DNA of 64,000 nt from the NCBI RefSeq assembly GCF_900182925.1, contig NZ_LT900024.1, positions 930,001 to 994,000 of the forward strand. Reading direction: 5' to 3'. Source of the DNA: Psychrobacter sp. LV10R520-6 (GTDB lineage: Bacteria > Pseudomonadota > Gammaproteobacteria > Pseudomonadales > Moraxellaceae). The translations under genes and the position numbers were made by a program. Each line of letters opens with the position of its first letter. The first letter of the stretch is position 1. Below, in pieces: positions 52,061 through 61,556 of this stretch. A model generated the notes under the pieces. That model did not search any database. It was not told where the DNA came from and worked only from the letters and a program-made list of their open reading frames with translations.

Positions 52061-52891
52061 ATGAAGCAACCAACCGCTGAAGCCATTACTCGCCTACGTA
52101 AGCGCATTCATATTGTTATTGAGGGAACAGATACCCGTTTGGGTAAGCTGTTCGATATTGTATTATTGATTGCGATTTTGGCCAGTGTGGCCGTAGTGAT
52201 GCTTGATAGTGTGCTATATATGCGCTTGCAGTATGGCACGATATTTTATTATGCCGAATGGTTTTTTACTATTTTATTTACTATTGAATATGCTTTAAGG
52301 CTATTTTCAGCGCCTAACCGCTTCCGTTATGTCTTTAGTTTTTTTGGGGTAGTGGATCTATTATCTGTGCTACCGAGTTACTTAAGCCTAATGTTCGTGG
52401 GCGTACAGTATCTACTAGTAATACGTATCTTGCGTATCTTGCGTATTTTCCGAGTGCTCAAGCTGAAAGCTTATATGCAGCAGGCGGGCTTTTTAGCATC
52501 GGCACTCAAGACCAGTCAACAAAAAATCACCGTATTTTTCTTATCACTAGTATTGTTAGTAACTATTTTCGGCTCGGTTATTTATGTGGTTGAAGGGCCA
52601 GAAAATGGTTTTACCAGTATTCCACTTTCTATTTATTGGGCAGTGGTGACTATGACCACAGTCGGCTATGGCGATATGTCACCAAAAACGCCACTGGGAC
52701 AAGCCATTGCGACTATGGTTATGATTACCGGTTATTCCATTATTGCCGTACCGACGGGGATTTTTACCTCCGAGCTGGCACGTAATATGCGTCCACAGCT
52801 CAATCCAGTAACTTGTCCGAACTGCGGTAAATTTGGTCATGCCTTAGGGGCCGTGTTTTGTGATCGTTGTGGATATGCATTACATGTCTAA
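52061..52891 (+). CDS. Voltage-gated potassium channel protein with C-terminal zinc ribbon
   Basis: A 276-residue six-helix channel of the VIC superfamily. S1-S4 occupy about 25-150; S4 carries spaced Arg (VIRILRILRIFRVLKLKAY) as a voltage sensor. The pore loop has the K+ selectivity filter in TMTTVGYGDMSP (about 204-215), between S5 and S6. After S6 a short linker leads to a four-Cys zinc ribbon, CPNCGKFGH...CDRCGYAL (about 252-273), in place of a typical RCK domain. The ribbon could be a regulatory or assembly module. Confidence 0.9.
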   Translation: MKQPTAEAITRLRKRIHIVIEGTDTRLGKLFDIVLLIAILASVAVVMLDSVLYMRLQYGTIFYYAEWFFTILFTIEYALRLFSAPNRFRYVFSFFGVVDLLSVLPSYLSLMFVGVQYLLVIRILRILRIFRVLKLKAYMQQAGFLASALKTSQQKITVFFLSLVLLVTIFGSVIYVVEGPENGFTSIPLSIYWAVVTMTTVGYGDMSPKTPLGQAIATMVMITGYSIIAVPTGIFTSELARNMRPQLNPVTCPNCGKFGHALGAVFCDRCGYALHV

Positions 52892-53040
52892 TATGGTAGA
52901 CATGCTCTACATGTGCAAGATGTAGTCTGCCTATCATAAAACGACTACATCATGCCTCGCTAGTCATACCTACTTTGATAAATAGAATCTAGCTTGCTTG
53001 CACTCGTGTCATCATAAATTGACCATACTAAAGATGAAAA

Positions 53041-54366
53041 TTAACGTGCAGGTGTTTCTATCGTTGATGTTTTTATATATTCATCAACCAGCGGCGACAA
53101 ATCGATTTTCACGCCTAGATTAACTAAGTTCCAATACTGTCCGGATACCGTGCGATCTAGCATCATAGTAATAGCTGATGGTTGAAACTGACCAAAATAC
53201 TTTAAAGATGTTCGCATTTGGGTGATGGCTTCGTGATGTACTTGGCTGGTAGCAAAATCAAAATCGCCGTCTTGATAGGGCATGATGGACAAAGGTTTGA
53301 GACCAATCGATAGCCATTTTTGATAAAAATCACCGGGAATTTCTGTATTTTCATCTCGGCGTACTTCAAGAGCGACTAAGTCTTGCTCAAGCGCTGTCAC
53401 ATCACCTTTTATTGCATGTTGAGCAAAACGGCGAAATAATTGAACTTCACTATCACTATAGCTGCGAACACCACCAAAATCATAGGCTATGACACTGCCA
53501 TCGATGCGAAAAGCAAAGTTGCCTGGGTGTGGATCGCAGTGCATCCGATATAAGCCAAAAAGTTGTCCGGCGCTAAAATGAAACAAACGTTCTGCGATTT
53601 TCTTTTTAATAGCGTTATCCCAAGTTGCGGCTACTGTCAGCGTTTCGCCCATTTCTTCGGTTAAGGTTAAGACCCGTTTAGAGGAGTGGCTACTGATGAC
53701 CTTTGGAATAATAAGGCCTGTATCATCGGCGTGAAAAGCGCCAAACACTCTTAGATTATGCGCCTCTTTCGTATAGTCCAGCTCGTCATGTAAGCTTTGG
53801 CGAATCTCGTTAAACAGCTGATTTTGTAGCTCGCGGCTCATGTTAAGAACACCAGCAATTTTGAGTGCCATGCGCACCTGTTTAAGGTCACTATCACAGT
53901 TTTCATCAACATCGGGATACTGCACTTTGACGACTACTTTTTCACCAGAGGGTAGAATAGCCTTATGGACTTGTCCGATAGAGGCGGCGGCAAATGGTGT
54001 TTCTTCAAATTCAGTAAACAGCTGGTCAACAGGAGCTTTGAGCTCACGCTCTATTTGCGCACGTATCTGCGAATAAGGCATTGGCGGCGCATCTTTTTGT
54101 AGCTTCTCTAAGGCGGTTGCGACTTCAGGTGGAAACACATCTTTATATTGTGATGCAATTTGGCCCACTTTCATCACCGCACCTTTCATCTCCCCAAGTG
54201 TTTCGGCTATCTGAATACCCACATCTTGCATTAACTCTGAGCGCGCTTGCAGGCGTTTTTCTTCGTCACTAGAGAGGTGCTTTAATGAGTTTTTTGCCGC
54301 CTTGCCCGCAATACTTGCAGTCATGCCAGCAAGTTTCATAAAGCGTTTTCCGGACGATTTTGCCAT
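53041..54366 (-). CDS. ABC1/UbiB-family atypical kinase (AarF-like)
   Basis: A 441-residue protein of the ABC1/ADCK/UbiB family. The KxGQ signature is in MKVGQIASQYKDVFP (about 64-78), the Ala-rich nucleotide loop in AAASIGQVHKA (about 127-137), the Lys in KVVVKVQYPDV, and the catalytic/metal region in CDPHPGNFAFR and AYDFGGVRSY. It has no C-terminal membrane helices of the UbiB kind and is shorter, so it is likely a paralogue of UbiB rather than UbiB itself. Family roles concern isoprenoid quinones or lipids. Single gene. Confidence 0.88.
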   Translation of the reverse strand: MAKSSGKRFMKLAGMTASIAGKAAKNSLKHLSSDEEKRLQARSELMQDVGIQIAETLGEMKGAVMKVGQIASQYKDVFPPEVATALEKLQKDAPPMPYSQIRAQIERELKAPVDQLFTEFEETPFAAASIGQVHKAILPSGEKVVVKVQYPDVDENCDSDLKQVRMALKIAGVLNMSRELQNQLFNEIRQSLHDELDYTKEAHNLRVFGAFHADDTGLIIPKVISSHSSKRVLTLTEEMGETLTVAATWDNAIKKKIAERLFHFSAGQLFGLYRMHCDPHPGNFAFRIDGSVIAYDFGGVRSYSDSEVQLFRRFAQHAIKGDVTALEQDLVALEVRRDENTEIPGDFYQKWLSIGLKPLSIMPYQDGDFDFATSQVHHEAITQMRTSLKYFGQFQPSAITMMLDRTVSGQYWNLVNLGVKIDLSPLVDEYIKTSTIETPAR

Positions 54367-54585
54367 TCATATCACCATTATTAAATTATTCATTAAGTCA
54401 TATTTTTGATTATTAAGCTGTTTTGTTGCTATGACTGTTTGTTTATAAGCGCTACTTTATTACCAATATAAGCGCTAAATATAAAATCTATGTTTTCATT
54501 AAGTCTTGTTTTAATCAAGCTGTCACTACTTAACCAGTTCGCTTTAGTTACTGTACCAAACGATGCAAATATTAGTGCAGAAAAA

Positions 54586-55122
54586 TCAATCATCTAAATT
54601 TATAAGATAGGTATTGACCAGCCAATAATCTAACGCCATCTGATAGCCCAAATGCCCCAAACCACAGACAACACCGACTGCTACATCACTTAAATAAGAA
54701 TGTTGCCGGAAGGATTCCCGCGTATGGACGTTGGATAGATGCACTTCGATAAATGGCTTTTGGGTCGCCAATAAGGCATCACGTAGAGCAACCGACGTAT
54801 GAGTGAAAGCCGCAGGATTAATAATAACCGCGTCTACTTGCGCCGTAGTTTCTGCTAGCAACCCGTAGTGCTGAATGTCATCAACAAGCCTGCCTTCATG
54901 GTTTGATTGAATACAAACCAGCTCAACACCGTGTTGAGCGGCGCGATTAATCAAGCGCGTCTCGATATCAGCAAGGGTAGTATGACCATAAATTTCAGGC
55001 TCACGCTTGCCTAGTAAATTAAGATTTACCCCATTAACAAGTAATAGTTTATAGGTAAGGGCTTGGGTTACCTTAGGATTAGAGAGGTTTGCTGGCATCG
55101 TTGACTGAGGGGAGGTACTCAT
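54586..55122 (-). CDS. aroQ: 3-dehydroquinate dehydratase, type II
   Basis: A 178-residue shikimate-pathway enzyme. [20 protein letters not shown] (about 30-49) holds the active-site Arg and Tyr, [15 protein letters not shown] and [17 protein letters not shown] (with the catalytic His), and [20 protein letters not shown] the second His. The core starts about 25 residues in; the first segment is a Ser/Thr/Pro/Asn-rich extension, and ATG at codon 9 is an alternative start. Normally accB/accC follow aroQ in many relatives; they are not here. Confidence 0.94.
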   Translation of the reverse strand: MSTSPQSTMPANLSNPKVTQALTYKLLLVNGVNLNLLGKREPEIYGHTTLADIETRLINRAAQHGVELVCIQSNHEGRLVDDIQHYGLLAETTAQVDAVIINPAAFTHTSVALRDALLATQKPFIEVHLSNVHTRESFRQHSYLSDVAVGVVCGLGHLGYQMALDYWLVNTYLINLDD

Positions 55123-55453
55123 AATGGTCTCTACAAACTTGAAGTGGTATTGGTACTCATCAATTATTAATGCATAAAAGATGCTTATATTAGAAAGGAT
55201 AAGCTTAACAAGTTTAACCCTAGCTCTTTATCATAACAGCTTGCTAGCTAGGTTATAAAAAAATTACATCAAAAACTGACTTAGACCTCAAAAATCGTGT
55301 TAAAAGTCTTTATGTTACTAAAAACCCGTGCTATGATATTTTATAAGCAATAATTATTGCAATTTTGTTACTGATTTCATAATTTTAGTACCCGTTTATA
55401 TGCAATGTTGCAAAGGAATTTGGGGCTAAGCGAACTTTTTAGGAAGTAATGTT
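55123..55453 (+). promoter_or_regulatory. Cold-shock gene upstream region and leader
   Basis: 331 bp between divergent aroQ and the cold-shock gene. A plausible promoter is TTTATG (55309-55314), 17 bp, TATGAT (55332-55337), which would give a leader of about 110 nt. Long structured leaders are usual in cspA-type mRNAs and act as thermosensors; TTATAAGCAATAATTATTGC (55344-55363) contains a GCAATAATTATTGC palindrome. AGGAAG precedes the ATG. Confidence 0.45.
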
Positions 55454-55669
55454 ATGTCAGATCGTGAGCAAGGTATCGTTAAGTGGTTTAACGACTCAAA
55501 AGGCTTTGGTTTCATTCAACGTGATAGCGGAGAAGACATTTTCGTTCATTTTCGCGCGATCCAAGGTGATGGTTATCGTTCTCTAAAAGATGGCGAAAAA
55601 GTCGAATTCAGTGTGGTAGAAGGCGATAAAGGCCTCCAAGCGGAAGAAGTGAGAAAAGTAGAAGAGTGA
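55454..55669 (+). CDS. Cold-shock domain protein (CspA family)
   Basis: A 71-residue single OB-fold protein. RNP1 KGFGFIQ (about 16-22) and RNP2 DIFVHF (about 29-34) are present with the [11 protein letters not shown] pattern, so it binds single-stranded RNA/DNA as an RNA chaperone. Where most members read VFVHFSAI, this has IFVHFRAI, as in the CspD/CspE-like group of Moraxellaceae. A long hairpin terminator follows. Confidence 0.95.
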   Translation: MSDREQGIVKWFNDSKGFGFIQRDSGEDIFVHFRAIQGDGYRSLKDGEKVEFSVVEGDKGLQAEEVRKVEE

Positions 55670-55734
55670 TCAAGACTGACATTAGCGCAGTTTATCTATA
55701 ATGTCAGCGCAAACTACTGATATACTACTAAGTC

Positions 55735-55811
55735 AAGCCTGTCTTATCTTACCGATGTTGAGTTTATCGCAGCGTATTCGGTAAGGGATAGATGTTAGGC
55801 TTGGCTTTTTT
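55735..55811 (+). terminator. Cold-shock gene terminator with long stem
   Basis: AAGCCT (55735-55740) pairs with AGGCTT (55797-55802), and CTTACCGA (55748-55755) with TCGGTAAG (55778-55785), forming an extended two-part stem followed by a T tract at 55806-55811. Confidence 0.8.
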
Positions 55812-55928
55812 ATGCTTTTTAGTTTGGCATGGCTATAGTTATTGATATTTAGATACAGTCTACGCTAAGGCTTACCGTGAGCCTATCATTGGTTAATATA
55901 TAAGCGGTTAATATAAAAGGATAATTTT

Positions 55929-57083
55929 TTGAGTAATTTCACGACATTTACTGATTTGCCACTTTCAGCGCCCACTCTACGTGCGGTGAGTGATTTAGGC
56001 TTTACCGAGCTAACTCCCATTCAAGCGCAGATATTACCGCATACCTTGGCACATCAAGATGCTATCGGTCAGGCGCAAACGGGTACCGGAAAAACGGCGA
56101 CCTTTTTGCTCACCATTATGGAAGCTTTGCTCAACCGTCCTTTTGCTAGTAATGAAGAGCGCTATTTAGGTGAACCGCGCGCAGTTATCATGGCGCCAAC
56201 ACGCGAACTTGCTCAGCAAATATTCGATGATTGTATTATGCTGACCAAATATACTTCGCTACATAGCGTCTGTATCATGGGCGGAACCAACTACGAAACC
56301 CAGCAGCATGAGCTTGAGCGTCAATATGTCGATATTTTGGTTGCAACGCCTGGTCGTCTGATTGATTTGATGAATAAAGGCATGGTTCATCTTGATCGTG
56401 TGGAAGTACTGGTATTAGATGAAGCCGATCGCATGCTAGACATGGGTTTTATTCCTGATATTAAGCGCTTAGTTGGCCGGATGCCACCCAATACCGATCG
56501 TCAAAGTTTGTTGTTTTCTGCCACATTTAACCAAGATGTGATGAACTTGGCTTATCGCTGGCTGCATGAGCCGCAGTTTGTTGAAATTGAGCCGGAGCAT
56601 AAAACCAGCGAGCTGGTTGATCAGCACTTTTATTTACTCACAGAAGATCAGAAGTTAGAAGCGTTACAGCGTATTCTTACCGATACGGCAGTGGAAAAAG
56701 TGATTGTCTTTGCCAACCGTAAAGATCAGGTAAAGCGTCTCTATCATAAGCTACGCCAAGCACACAAAATTGTCATGCTATCCGGTGATGTGATTCAGCA
56801 AAAACGTGAAAAATACTTACAACGTTTTAAAGATGGTCATGCCTCTATTTTGGTAGCAACGGATGTGGCAGGGCGCGGAATACATGTTGATGATATCAGT
56901 CATGTGGTCAATTATACTTTGCCCGATCAGCCGGATGATTATGTTCATCGCATTGGCCGTACAGGGCGCGCTGGACAAACAGGAATCAGTATTAGCTTCG
57001 TCAGTGAGGACGATGCTTTTAATATACCAGCATTAGAGAAGCATTTAGATACTAAGTTTACCCTTGAGCAGTGGCAACAGTAA
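55929..57083 (+). CDS. rhlB: DEAD-box ATP-dependent RNA helicase RhlB-like
   Basis: A 384-residue DEAD-box helicase. Q motif GFTELTPIQAQILP (about 24-37), motif I AQTGTGKT, Ia PTRELAQQ, Ib ATPGRL, II DEAD, III SAT, IV VIVFANRK, V ATDVAGRGIH, VI HRIGRTGRAG are all intact. The compact form with little C-terminal extension and GGTNYETQQHEL fits RhlB, the helicase of the RNA degradosome, more than RhlE. Translation starts at TTG 55929 behind AAAAGGA. Its position just after a cold-shock gene is suggestive but the two have separate terminators. Confidence 0.88.
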   Translation: MSNFTTFTDLPLSAPTLRAVSDLGFTELTPIQAQILPHTLAHQDAIGQAQTGTGKTATFLLTIMEALLNRPFASNEERYLGEPRAVIMAPTRELAQQIFDDCIMLTKYTSLHSVCIMGGTNYETQQHELERQYVDILVATPGRLIDLMNKGMVHLDRVEVLVLDEADRMLDMGFIPDIKRLVGRMPPNTDRQSLLFSATFNQDVMNLAYRWLHEPQFVEIEPEHKTSELVDQHFYLLTEDQKLEALQRILTDTAVEKVIVFANRKDQVKRLYHKLRQAHKIVMLSGDVIQQKREKYLQRFKDGHASILVATDVAGRGIHVDDISHVVNYTLPDQPDDYVHRIGRTGRAGQTGISISFVSEDDAFNIPALEKHLDTKFTLEQWQQ

Positions 57084-57140
57084 CTGTTGTAAAGTACTAG
57101 CTGTAAAGCACCATTATAAACCAAGCATCATGTTTAAAAT

Positions 57141-57179
57141 AAAACCCTTAACGTCACGATTGGCGTTAAGGTTTTTTTT
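57141..57179. terminator. Bidirectional terminator after rhlB
   Basis: Stem CCTTAACG (57146-57153) / CGTTAAGG (57164-57171) with AAAA before and T8 after; serves rhlB and possibly the converging membrane-protein gene. Confidence 0.85.
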
Positions 57180-57234
57180 ATGGAGGTTGCTAATGAGATA
57201 TTTTCACGCTGAATTGTGACATATTTTTATCATA

Positions 57235-58149
57235 TCACTGAGTATTTTTTATCGCAGCGGAATGATTATTGTCCATGTTATATTCACTTGGCATATCACT
57301 TGGCATGGTACTCATGTCGTGCCTACTAAGATCTGTAGTGTTATCGGTATTGGGCATCATATCATGATTCATTTGACTCATATCGGCTGCAGTTGCTTCA
57401 GACAGTTCCGGCTTAGACATCATAGAAGAATTACTGCCGTGATCCATCTGTGCATCGCTACCGCCATGACCACTGTGCATGTTAGCCATTACCATAGGTA
57501 TAAAAACAACTGCTAAGCCAGATAACACCATAATAGCGCCATTTAGCTGTCTTAGGCGAAAACGTCCAATCTTATCGCGTAACCAGCCAACGGTTTCGTG
57601 CGTGGCAACCAACATTGGCACTGTGCCTAAGCCAAAGACGAACATCAATGCTGCACCGCTCAACGGATTGTGGGCGACTATTGCGATAAGTAGGGCACCG
57701 TAGACCAAGCCACAAGGCAAGAAGCCCCAAAGTAGACCAGCAGTTAGTGCACGTGGGAAAGTGGTTAGTGGGAATACTTTTTGACGAAGTGGGCTAAGGT
57801 ACTGCCAAAAGCGCATACCAAAACGCTCAAGCTTGGTCAAAAATGGTGCGCCAAGCATGGTTACGCCAACAAAAACCAGTACTAAGCCCAGTAAAATACG
57901 TGGCGTACTGTTACCCTTCATTAATGGCTCTAACACAGTGGTGCCAATAAGTCCTGCGACTAAGCCTAAGAGTGCGTAACTGGTTAGACGTCCCAGATGA
58001 TAGGTGGCAACTAGAGCACGGCGCTTAGCGGGACTGACATCTTTCATAGATAGTCCAAATGCCGTCACAAGACCACCACACATACCTAAGCAGTGCGGTG
58101 ATCCAAAAAACCCCATCAATAATGCTGCGACTAATAAAGCGGTGGTCAT
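57235..58149 (-). CDS. TauE/SafE-type (UreH-like) membrane protein with Met/His-rich tail
   Basis: A 304-residue polytopic membrane protein with about six helices. FFGSPHCLGMCGG (about 15-27) and LLWGFLPCGLVYGAL (about 138-152) with conserved Cys are hallmarks of the subgroup found beside cbb3 oxidase and heavy-metal genes. After the last helix (about residue 216) comes an 85-residue hydrophilic tail with about 14 Met and 6 His among Asp and Ser, resembling copper-binding tails. ccoS lies upstream on the same strand, so a role in copper supply for cytochrome oxidase assembly is likely, though inferred. Confidence 0.82.
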   Translation of the reverse strand: MTTALLVAALLMGFFGSPHCLGMCGGLVTAFGLSMKDVSPAKRRALVATYHLGRLTSYALLGLVAGLIGTTVLEPLMKGNSTPRILLGLVLVFVGVTMLGAPFLTKLERFGMRFWQYLSPLRQKVFPLTTFPRALTAGLLWGFLPCGLVYGALLIAIVAHNPLSGAALMFVFGLGTVPMLVATHETVGWLRDKIGRFRLRQLNGAIMVLSGLAVVFIPMVMANMHSGHGGSDAQMDHGSNSSMMSKPELSEATAADMSQMNHDMMPNTDNTTDLSRHDMSTMPSDMPSEYNMDNNHSAAIKNTQ

Positions 58150-58269
58150 AATGAGCGTCTCATAGAATAAGTAGCGGGCCGAAAACGGGTTTATCTTATC
58201 GTTAGTAACTTAGTAATAGTGACCGATAATGCAGTTGATGACAGATAGGAAGTATTGGTCAAAGCTATA

Positions 58270-58593
58270 TTAAATATTTGGGTTGTCGTCACTGTCAGTA
58301 TTATGATTAGTACTACGGTTAGTAATAAGAGTCGCATCCACTTCTGCACTATTCACTTGCTGGTTATTGGAGTCGTCACTGTTAAATTCATGCTTAGTGT
58401 TCTCAGCAGATGCTTTAGCATTATCATGAGCTTGAATGGTTTGCCTGCGTTCTTGACGATCCTCTAAAATAATGAGCTGCGAGGCATTGTCTAGATCTTC
58501 AAACTGGTTGGATTTTACCGCATAGCGTACCGCCCAGATGGCAACCACAAACAGCATCAAACTCAATGGAATTAATAAAAATATGCTGAGCAT
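58270..58593 (-). CDS. ccoS: cbb3-type cytochrome oxidase assembly protein CcoS
   Basis: A 107-residue protein when started at ATG 58593, which has AGAGG at proper spacing; an upstream ATG (58689) would add 32 residues that do not fit. It begins with one membrane helix, MLSIFLLIPLSLMLFVVAIW, then AVKSNQFEDLDNAS and ILEDR, the CcoS signature. The following 55 residues are polar, Asn/Asp/Ser-rich and longer than usual. CcoS is needed for cofactor (heme/copper) insertion into cbb3 oxidase. ccoN-P and the copper ATPase ccoI are not in the window. Confidence 0.87.
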   Translation of the reverse strand: MLSIFLLIPLSLMLFVVAIWAVRYAVKSNQFEDLDNASQLIILEDRQERRQTIQAHDNAKASAENTKHEFNSDDSNNQQVNSAEVDATLITNRSTNHNTDSDDNPNI

Positions 58594-58729
58594 TATAGAC
58601 CTCTTGGTTGGCGGTTCCACTCTATTATACGCTGATTGCTGATAGATTAAATGACTGGTATGGGAGAAAGCGTAGGCACAATTTGACAAGTTATAGAAGC
58701 GCTTAAAGCATAAATTTCAATCAAAGGTA

Positions 58730-59530
58730 CTAATCGAAGGTTTTGGCCGCTTTGCCCCTTGGAGTCAGTAACTGCTGGGAGGTCATGTCTTCGGCGCGGC
58801 GACAGTCTAACTGCGGGCGTAAAACATCACGAAGGTAAGCGGCAATTTCGTAAACGGCACGCCTTGAATGGCTTAAGTTTTGTGCCGGCTCCCTCCAATC
58901 ACGTTCGACCGGCAAGGGTGCATTAATTGGGGTACTGTTGATACCGTTTAAAGCAAATTGTCTCCGCGCACGAGCCATATGATAGCTATCGGTAATAAGA
59001 TAGACGTGATGTAGAGGAATGCGTTTGGCGGTAAAGCGTGCATTTTCGCAGGTATTCATACTGGCATTTTCACTTATTAAGCCATCAATACCATGTTCGA
59101 TGAGCCACTGCCTGAGCCAAGGCGCTTCAGCACCACTTAGCACGATAGGTAGTGGTAGATCGTGATACGCTGTGGCCGCAGTACGAACGCGATTGAGGCT
59201 ATAGCGATTGAGGATAATTTGATTGTTGTTGTCATTGGTCAAGCCGCCACCGAGAACCACATATGCAGTTGGTGGTGAGCTCATCGCGGCAGCTGGCATA
59301 GTGGGTAGAGGCAAGTGTTGCAATACATAGATAACAGTGTGTGAGAACAGGGGCGTAAATAAACTGATAAGCACTATAATAACGGTCGTTGAACCGAGCA
59401 CAAAAGTAATGCTAATAATACGAAACAGTTTGACCATGCGTTCAGCTGATCGCAGGTAATGTCGCCATAGGCGTTTAGACAAGGACTGTTTAGACCACAT
59501 GCTCGCCATTTCCGATTGAGCCATCAGCAT
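58730..59530 (-). CDS. DUF218 (YdcF/ElyC-like) membrane protein
   Basis: A 266-residue protein with one N-terminal membrane helix (about 38-65) and a DUF218 domain (about 88-250): YVVLGGGLTNDNN, LPIVLSGAEAPWLRQWL, ISENASMNTCENARFTA and HVYLITDSYHMARAR. ElyC in E. coli influences envelope polysaccharide and peptidoglycan precursors, which fits its neighbour murB. The first ATG overlaps the end of murB by 41 bases; ATG 59500 (codon 11) reduces this to 11 and may be the real start. Confidence 0.85.
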   Translation of the reverse strand: MLMAQSEMASMWSKQSLSKRLWRHYLRSAERMVKLFRIISITFVLGSTTVIIVLISLFTPLFSHTVIYVLQHLPLPTMPAAAMSSPPTAYVVLGGGLTNDNNNQIILNRYSLNRVRTAATAYHDLPLPIVLSGAEAPWLRQWLIEHGIDGLISENASMNTCENARFTAKRIPLHHVYLITDSYHMARARRQFALNGINSTPINAPLPVERDWREPAQNLSHSRRAVYEIAAYLRDVLRPQLDCRRAEDMTSQQLLTPRGKAAKTFD

Positions 59531-60680
59531 TTACCCAAACCGGCTCACGAGATAAATGAATCGCAAACTTCTCATAAACACAATCCGCAATGTATTGCTG
59601 AGCTTGTGCTACGTCGTCTTGGGTGGCTTGATAAGGGGTGTGGTTGGTGAGCACTAACGCTTGCTGTTGATGAGTGACAATCGGTGCAATACCGCCACCT
59701 TTTAAGCCAGCTTGCTCAATCAACCAGCCTGCGGCGACCTTGACCATTGACTGAGGCATCGAGTAGCCAACGATATCAGGGTAAGTTTCTTGTAGCGCCG
59801 TAAACTTAGCATTACTGATGATAGGGTTTTGAAAAAAACTACCACAATTGGGTAGTTGCTTAGGGTCAGGTAGTTTTTGTGTGCGAATATCGATAATTGC
59901 TTGCATCACATCAGCCGGAGTGGGGAGCGTACGATTTTGTTGTTTGGCATAACTTTGCGCTACCAATTGCACATCGCCATAGCTGGCTAAAATACGTGTG
60001 GGATCAAGATGCAAACGAAAACCCACACGACTGATTAGCCAGGTATTTGGCGAGCGTTTAAAGAGACTATCACGATAACCAAACTCGCAGTCAGTAACCG
60101 ATAAATGCTGCCAAGTTCTGCTGGGTAAATGATAGGCACGCACATATTGCAAGCTATCTTCTAACTGGACGCCATAAGCGCCGATATTTTGTACAGGTGC
60201 TGCACCAGTCAGACCAGGTATTAGGGCGAGGTTTTCAAGTCCATACCAGCCTTGAGCGACCGTATAGATGACCAAATCGTGCCAGTTTTCACCCGCCATG
60301 ACTTCAATATCGACGTACGTTTGGGTCTGATTGATGACGACAATACCGCGCATTAGTGGTCGTAAGACGATGGCGTGCAATTGCGCTGGCAATAACACGT
60401 TACTACCGCCAGACAGTACCAATAACGGTATATTGTATTCATTGCTTCCTGCATAATTTGCCATAAAGCGATCAAGCTGGTCCTCATCCGTTAACGTCAC
60501 CACGGAATCAGCAACACATGCCAACGCCATAGTATTGGCATGTGACAAATCATACGACCTTTCAGAAAACTTTTTGTGTGAGAAGTCATGAGATAGGTCA
60601 GGCGATAAATCACGTTGGATGCTAAGATCAGGGCGCAAAGCTGAAGTCATAAGGTAGCCTGTTTGGCGAATAAATAACAA
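59490..60680 (-). CDS. murB: UDP-N-acetylenolpyruvoylglucosamine reductase
   Basis: A 396-residue FAD enzyme that reduces enolpyruvyl-UDP-GlcNAc to UDP-MurNAc. Landmarks: VLSGGSNVLLP (FAD loop, about 84-94), ALIPGLTGAAPVQNIGAYGVQLED (in two parts), FGYRDSLFK, CGSFFQNP with the catalytic Ser, AAGWLIEQAGLKGG and REPVWV with the catalytic Glu. It is a type I MurB, about 50 residues longer than E. coli's because of a Ser/Asp/His-rich N-terminus; ATG at codon 11 is an alternative. It overlaps the DUF218 gene. Confidence 0.94.
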   Translation of the reverse strand: MLFIRQTGYLMTSALRPDLSIQRDLSPDLSHDFSHKKFSERSYDLSHANTMALACVADSVVTLTDEDQLDRFMANYAGSNEYNIPLLVLSGGSNVLLPAQLHAIVLRPLMRGIVVINQTQTYVDIEVMAGENWHDLVIYTVAQGWYGLENLALIPGLTGAAPVQNIGAYGVQLEDSLQYVRAYHLPSRTWQHLSVTDCEFGYRDSLFKRSPNTWLISRVGFRLHLDPTRILASYGDVQLVAQSYAKQQNRTLPTPADVMQAIIDIRTQKLPDPKQLPNCGSFFQNPIISNAKFTALQETYPDIVGYSMPQSMVKVAAGWLIEQAGLKGGGIAPIVTHQQQALVLTNHTPYQATQDDVAQAQQYIADCVYEKFAIHLSREPVWVNADGSIGNGEHVV

Positions 60681-60763
60681 ATTATGCGGTATTTAGTATA
60701 AAGGATGCGCCGACTAAAAGTGGGAGAAATATAGAGATCTTATCTCTATATAGTCTTTCAAAC

Positions 60764-61282
60764 TTATACGGTCTTCCAACTCTCAATCCAAGCTTGGGCG
60801 CTTGATTCAATACGTTCAATAACTTCTTCAAAAGCTTGGCCATCACCTTGATAGGGATCGGGGACATCGTCGCCACCATAGGTTGGGTCTTCTTCGCTAA
60901 ATAATGCTAATTTTGCTAATGGCTTAGTGGTTATGTTAGCGCTATCGTTTGTATCAGCGATACTGTTTTTGAGTACTTGTAAGTCAGCTAGGTTTTGCGC
61001 ATCCATTGCCAAAATCAGATCAAAGTTACGGAAGTCATCTGCACTTACTTGGCGGGCCACCAGTTTATTGATATTATAACCGTGAGCTTTGGCATGACGC
61101 CGCGCCCGTGCGTCTGGCTTATGACCAATATGCCAATCGCCTGTACCTGCTGAGTCTACTTTCATCGCTAGCCCTGCAATAGCAGCTTGCTGACGAAAAA
61201 TCTCCTCGGCGGTTGGTGACCTGCAAATATTGCCCAAACAAACTAACAATACAGATGATGGAGTGGATGCTTTAATCAGCAT
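60764..61282 (-). CDS. Low-molecular-weight protein-tyrosine phosphatase
   Basis: A 172-residue phosphatase. The P-loop CLGNICRS (about 16-23; CxxxxxRS) contains the nucleophilic Cys and Arg, and the general-acid Asp is in DVPDPYQGDGQAFEEVI near the C-terminus. GTGDWHIGHKPDARARRHA is the usual second block. There is an insertion of about 15 residues (KNSIADTNDSANITTK, about 113-128). Exopolysaccharide kinases of the Wzc type are not adjacent, so the substrate is open. Confidence 0.9.
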   Translation of the reverse strand: MLIKASTPSSVLLVCLGNICRSPTAEEIFRQQAAIAGLAMKVDSAGTGDWHIGHKPDARARRHAKAHGYNINKLVARQVSADDFRNFDLILAMDAQNLADLQVLKNSIADTNDSANITTKPLAKLALFSEEDPTYGGDDVPDPYQGDGQAFEEVIERIESSAQAWIESWKTV

Positions 61283-61556
61283 AGTATGACCTTCTATGAC
61301 AATAAAAAAAACACGCTATAAGAAACCAACATTAATAATGCGGCTTATTAGCATGTAAATGGTTAAACAAATTAGCTCTCAGCGTAACGGTTAATGCCCT
61401 GAATGGCAAGAGTCTAAGCTAAACATTAGGGTCATTCATCGAATCTGCGCTGATACTATCTGCGCAGATATTATAGGTTACCGTTGATACTAACGTTTAC
61501 GTAGCGCGTAGGTAATGCTTTAGCGTTCTTTTAGTTCTATTGGTTAGCCCTAATGG

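Noticed and set aside
58594..58689. Longer ccoS from an upstream ATG
   Set aside because: The extra 32 residues precede the membrane helix that normally begins CcoS, and the internal ATG has the better ribosome site.
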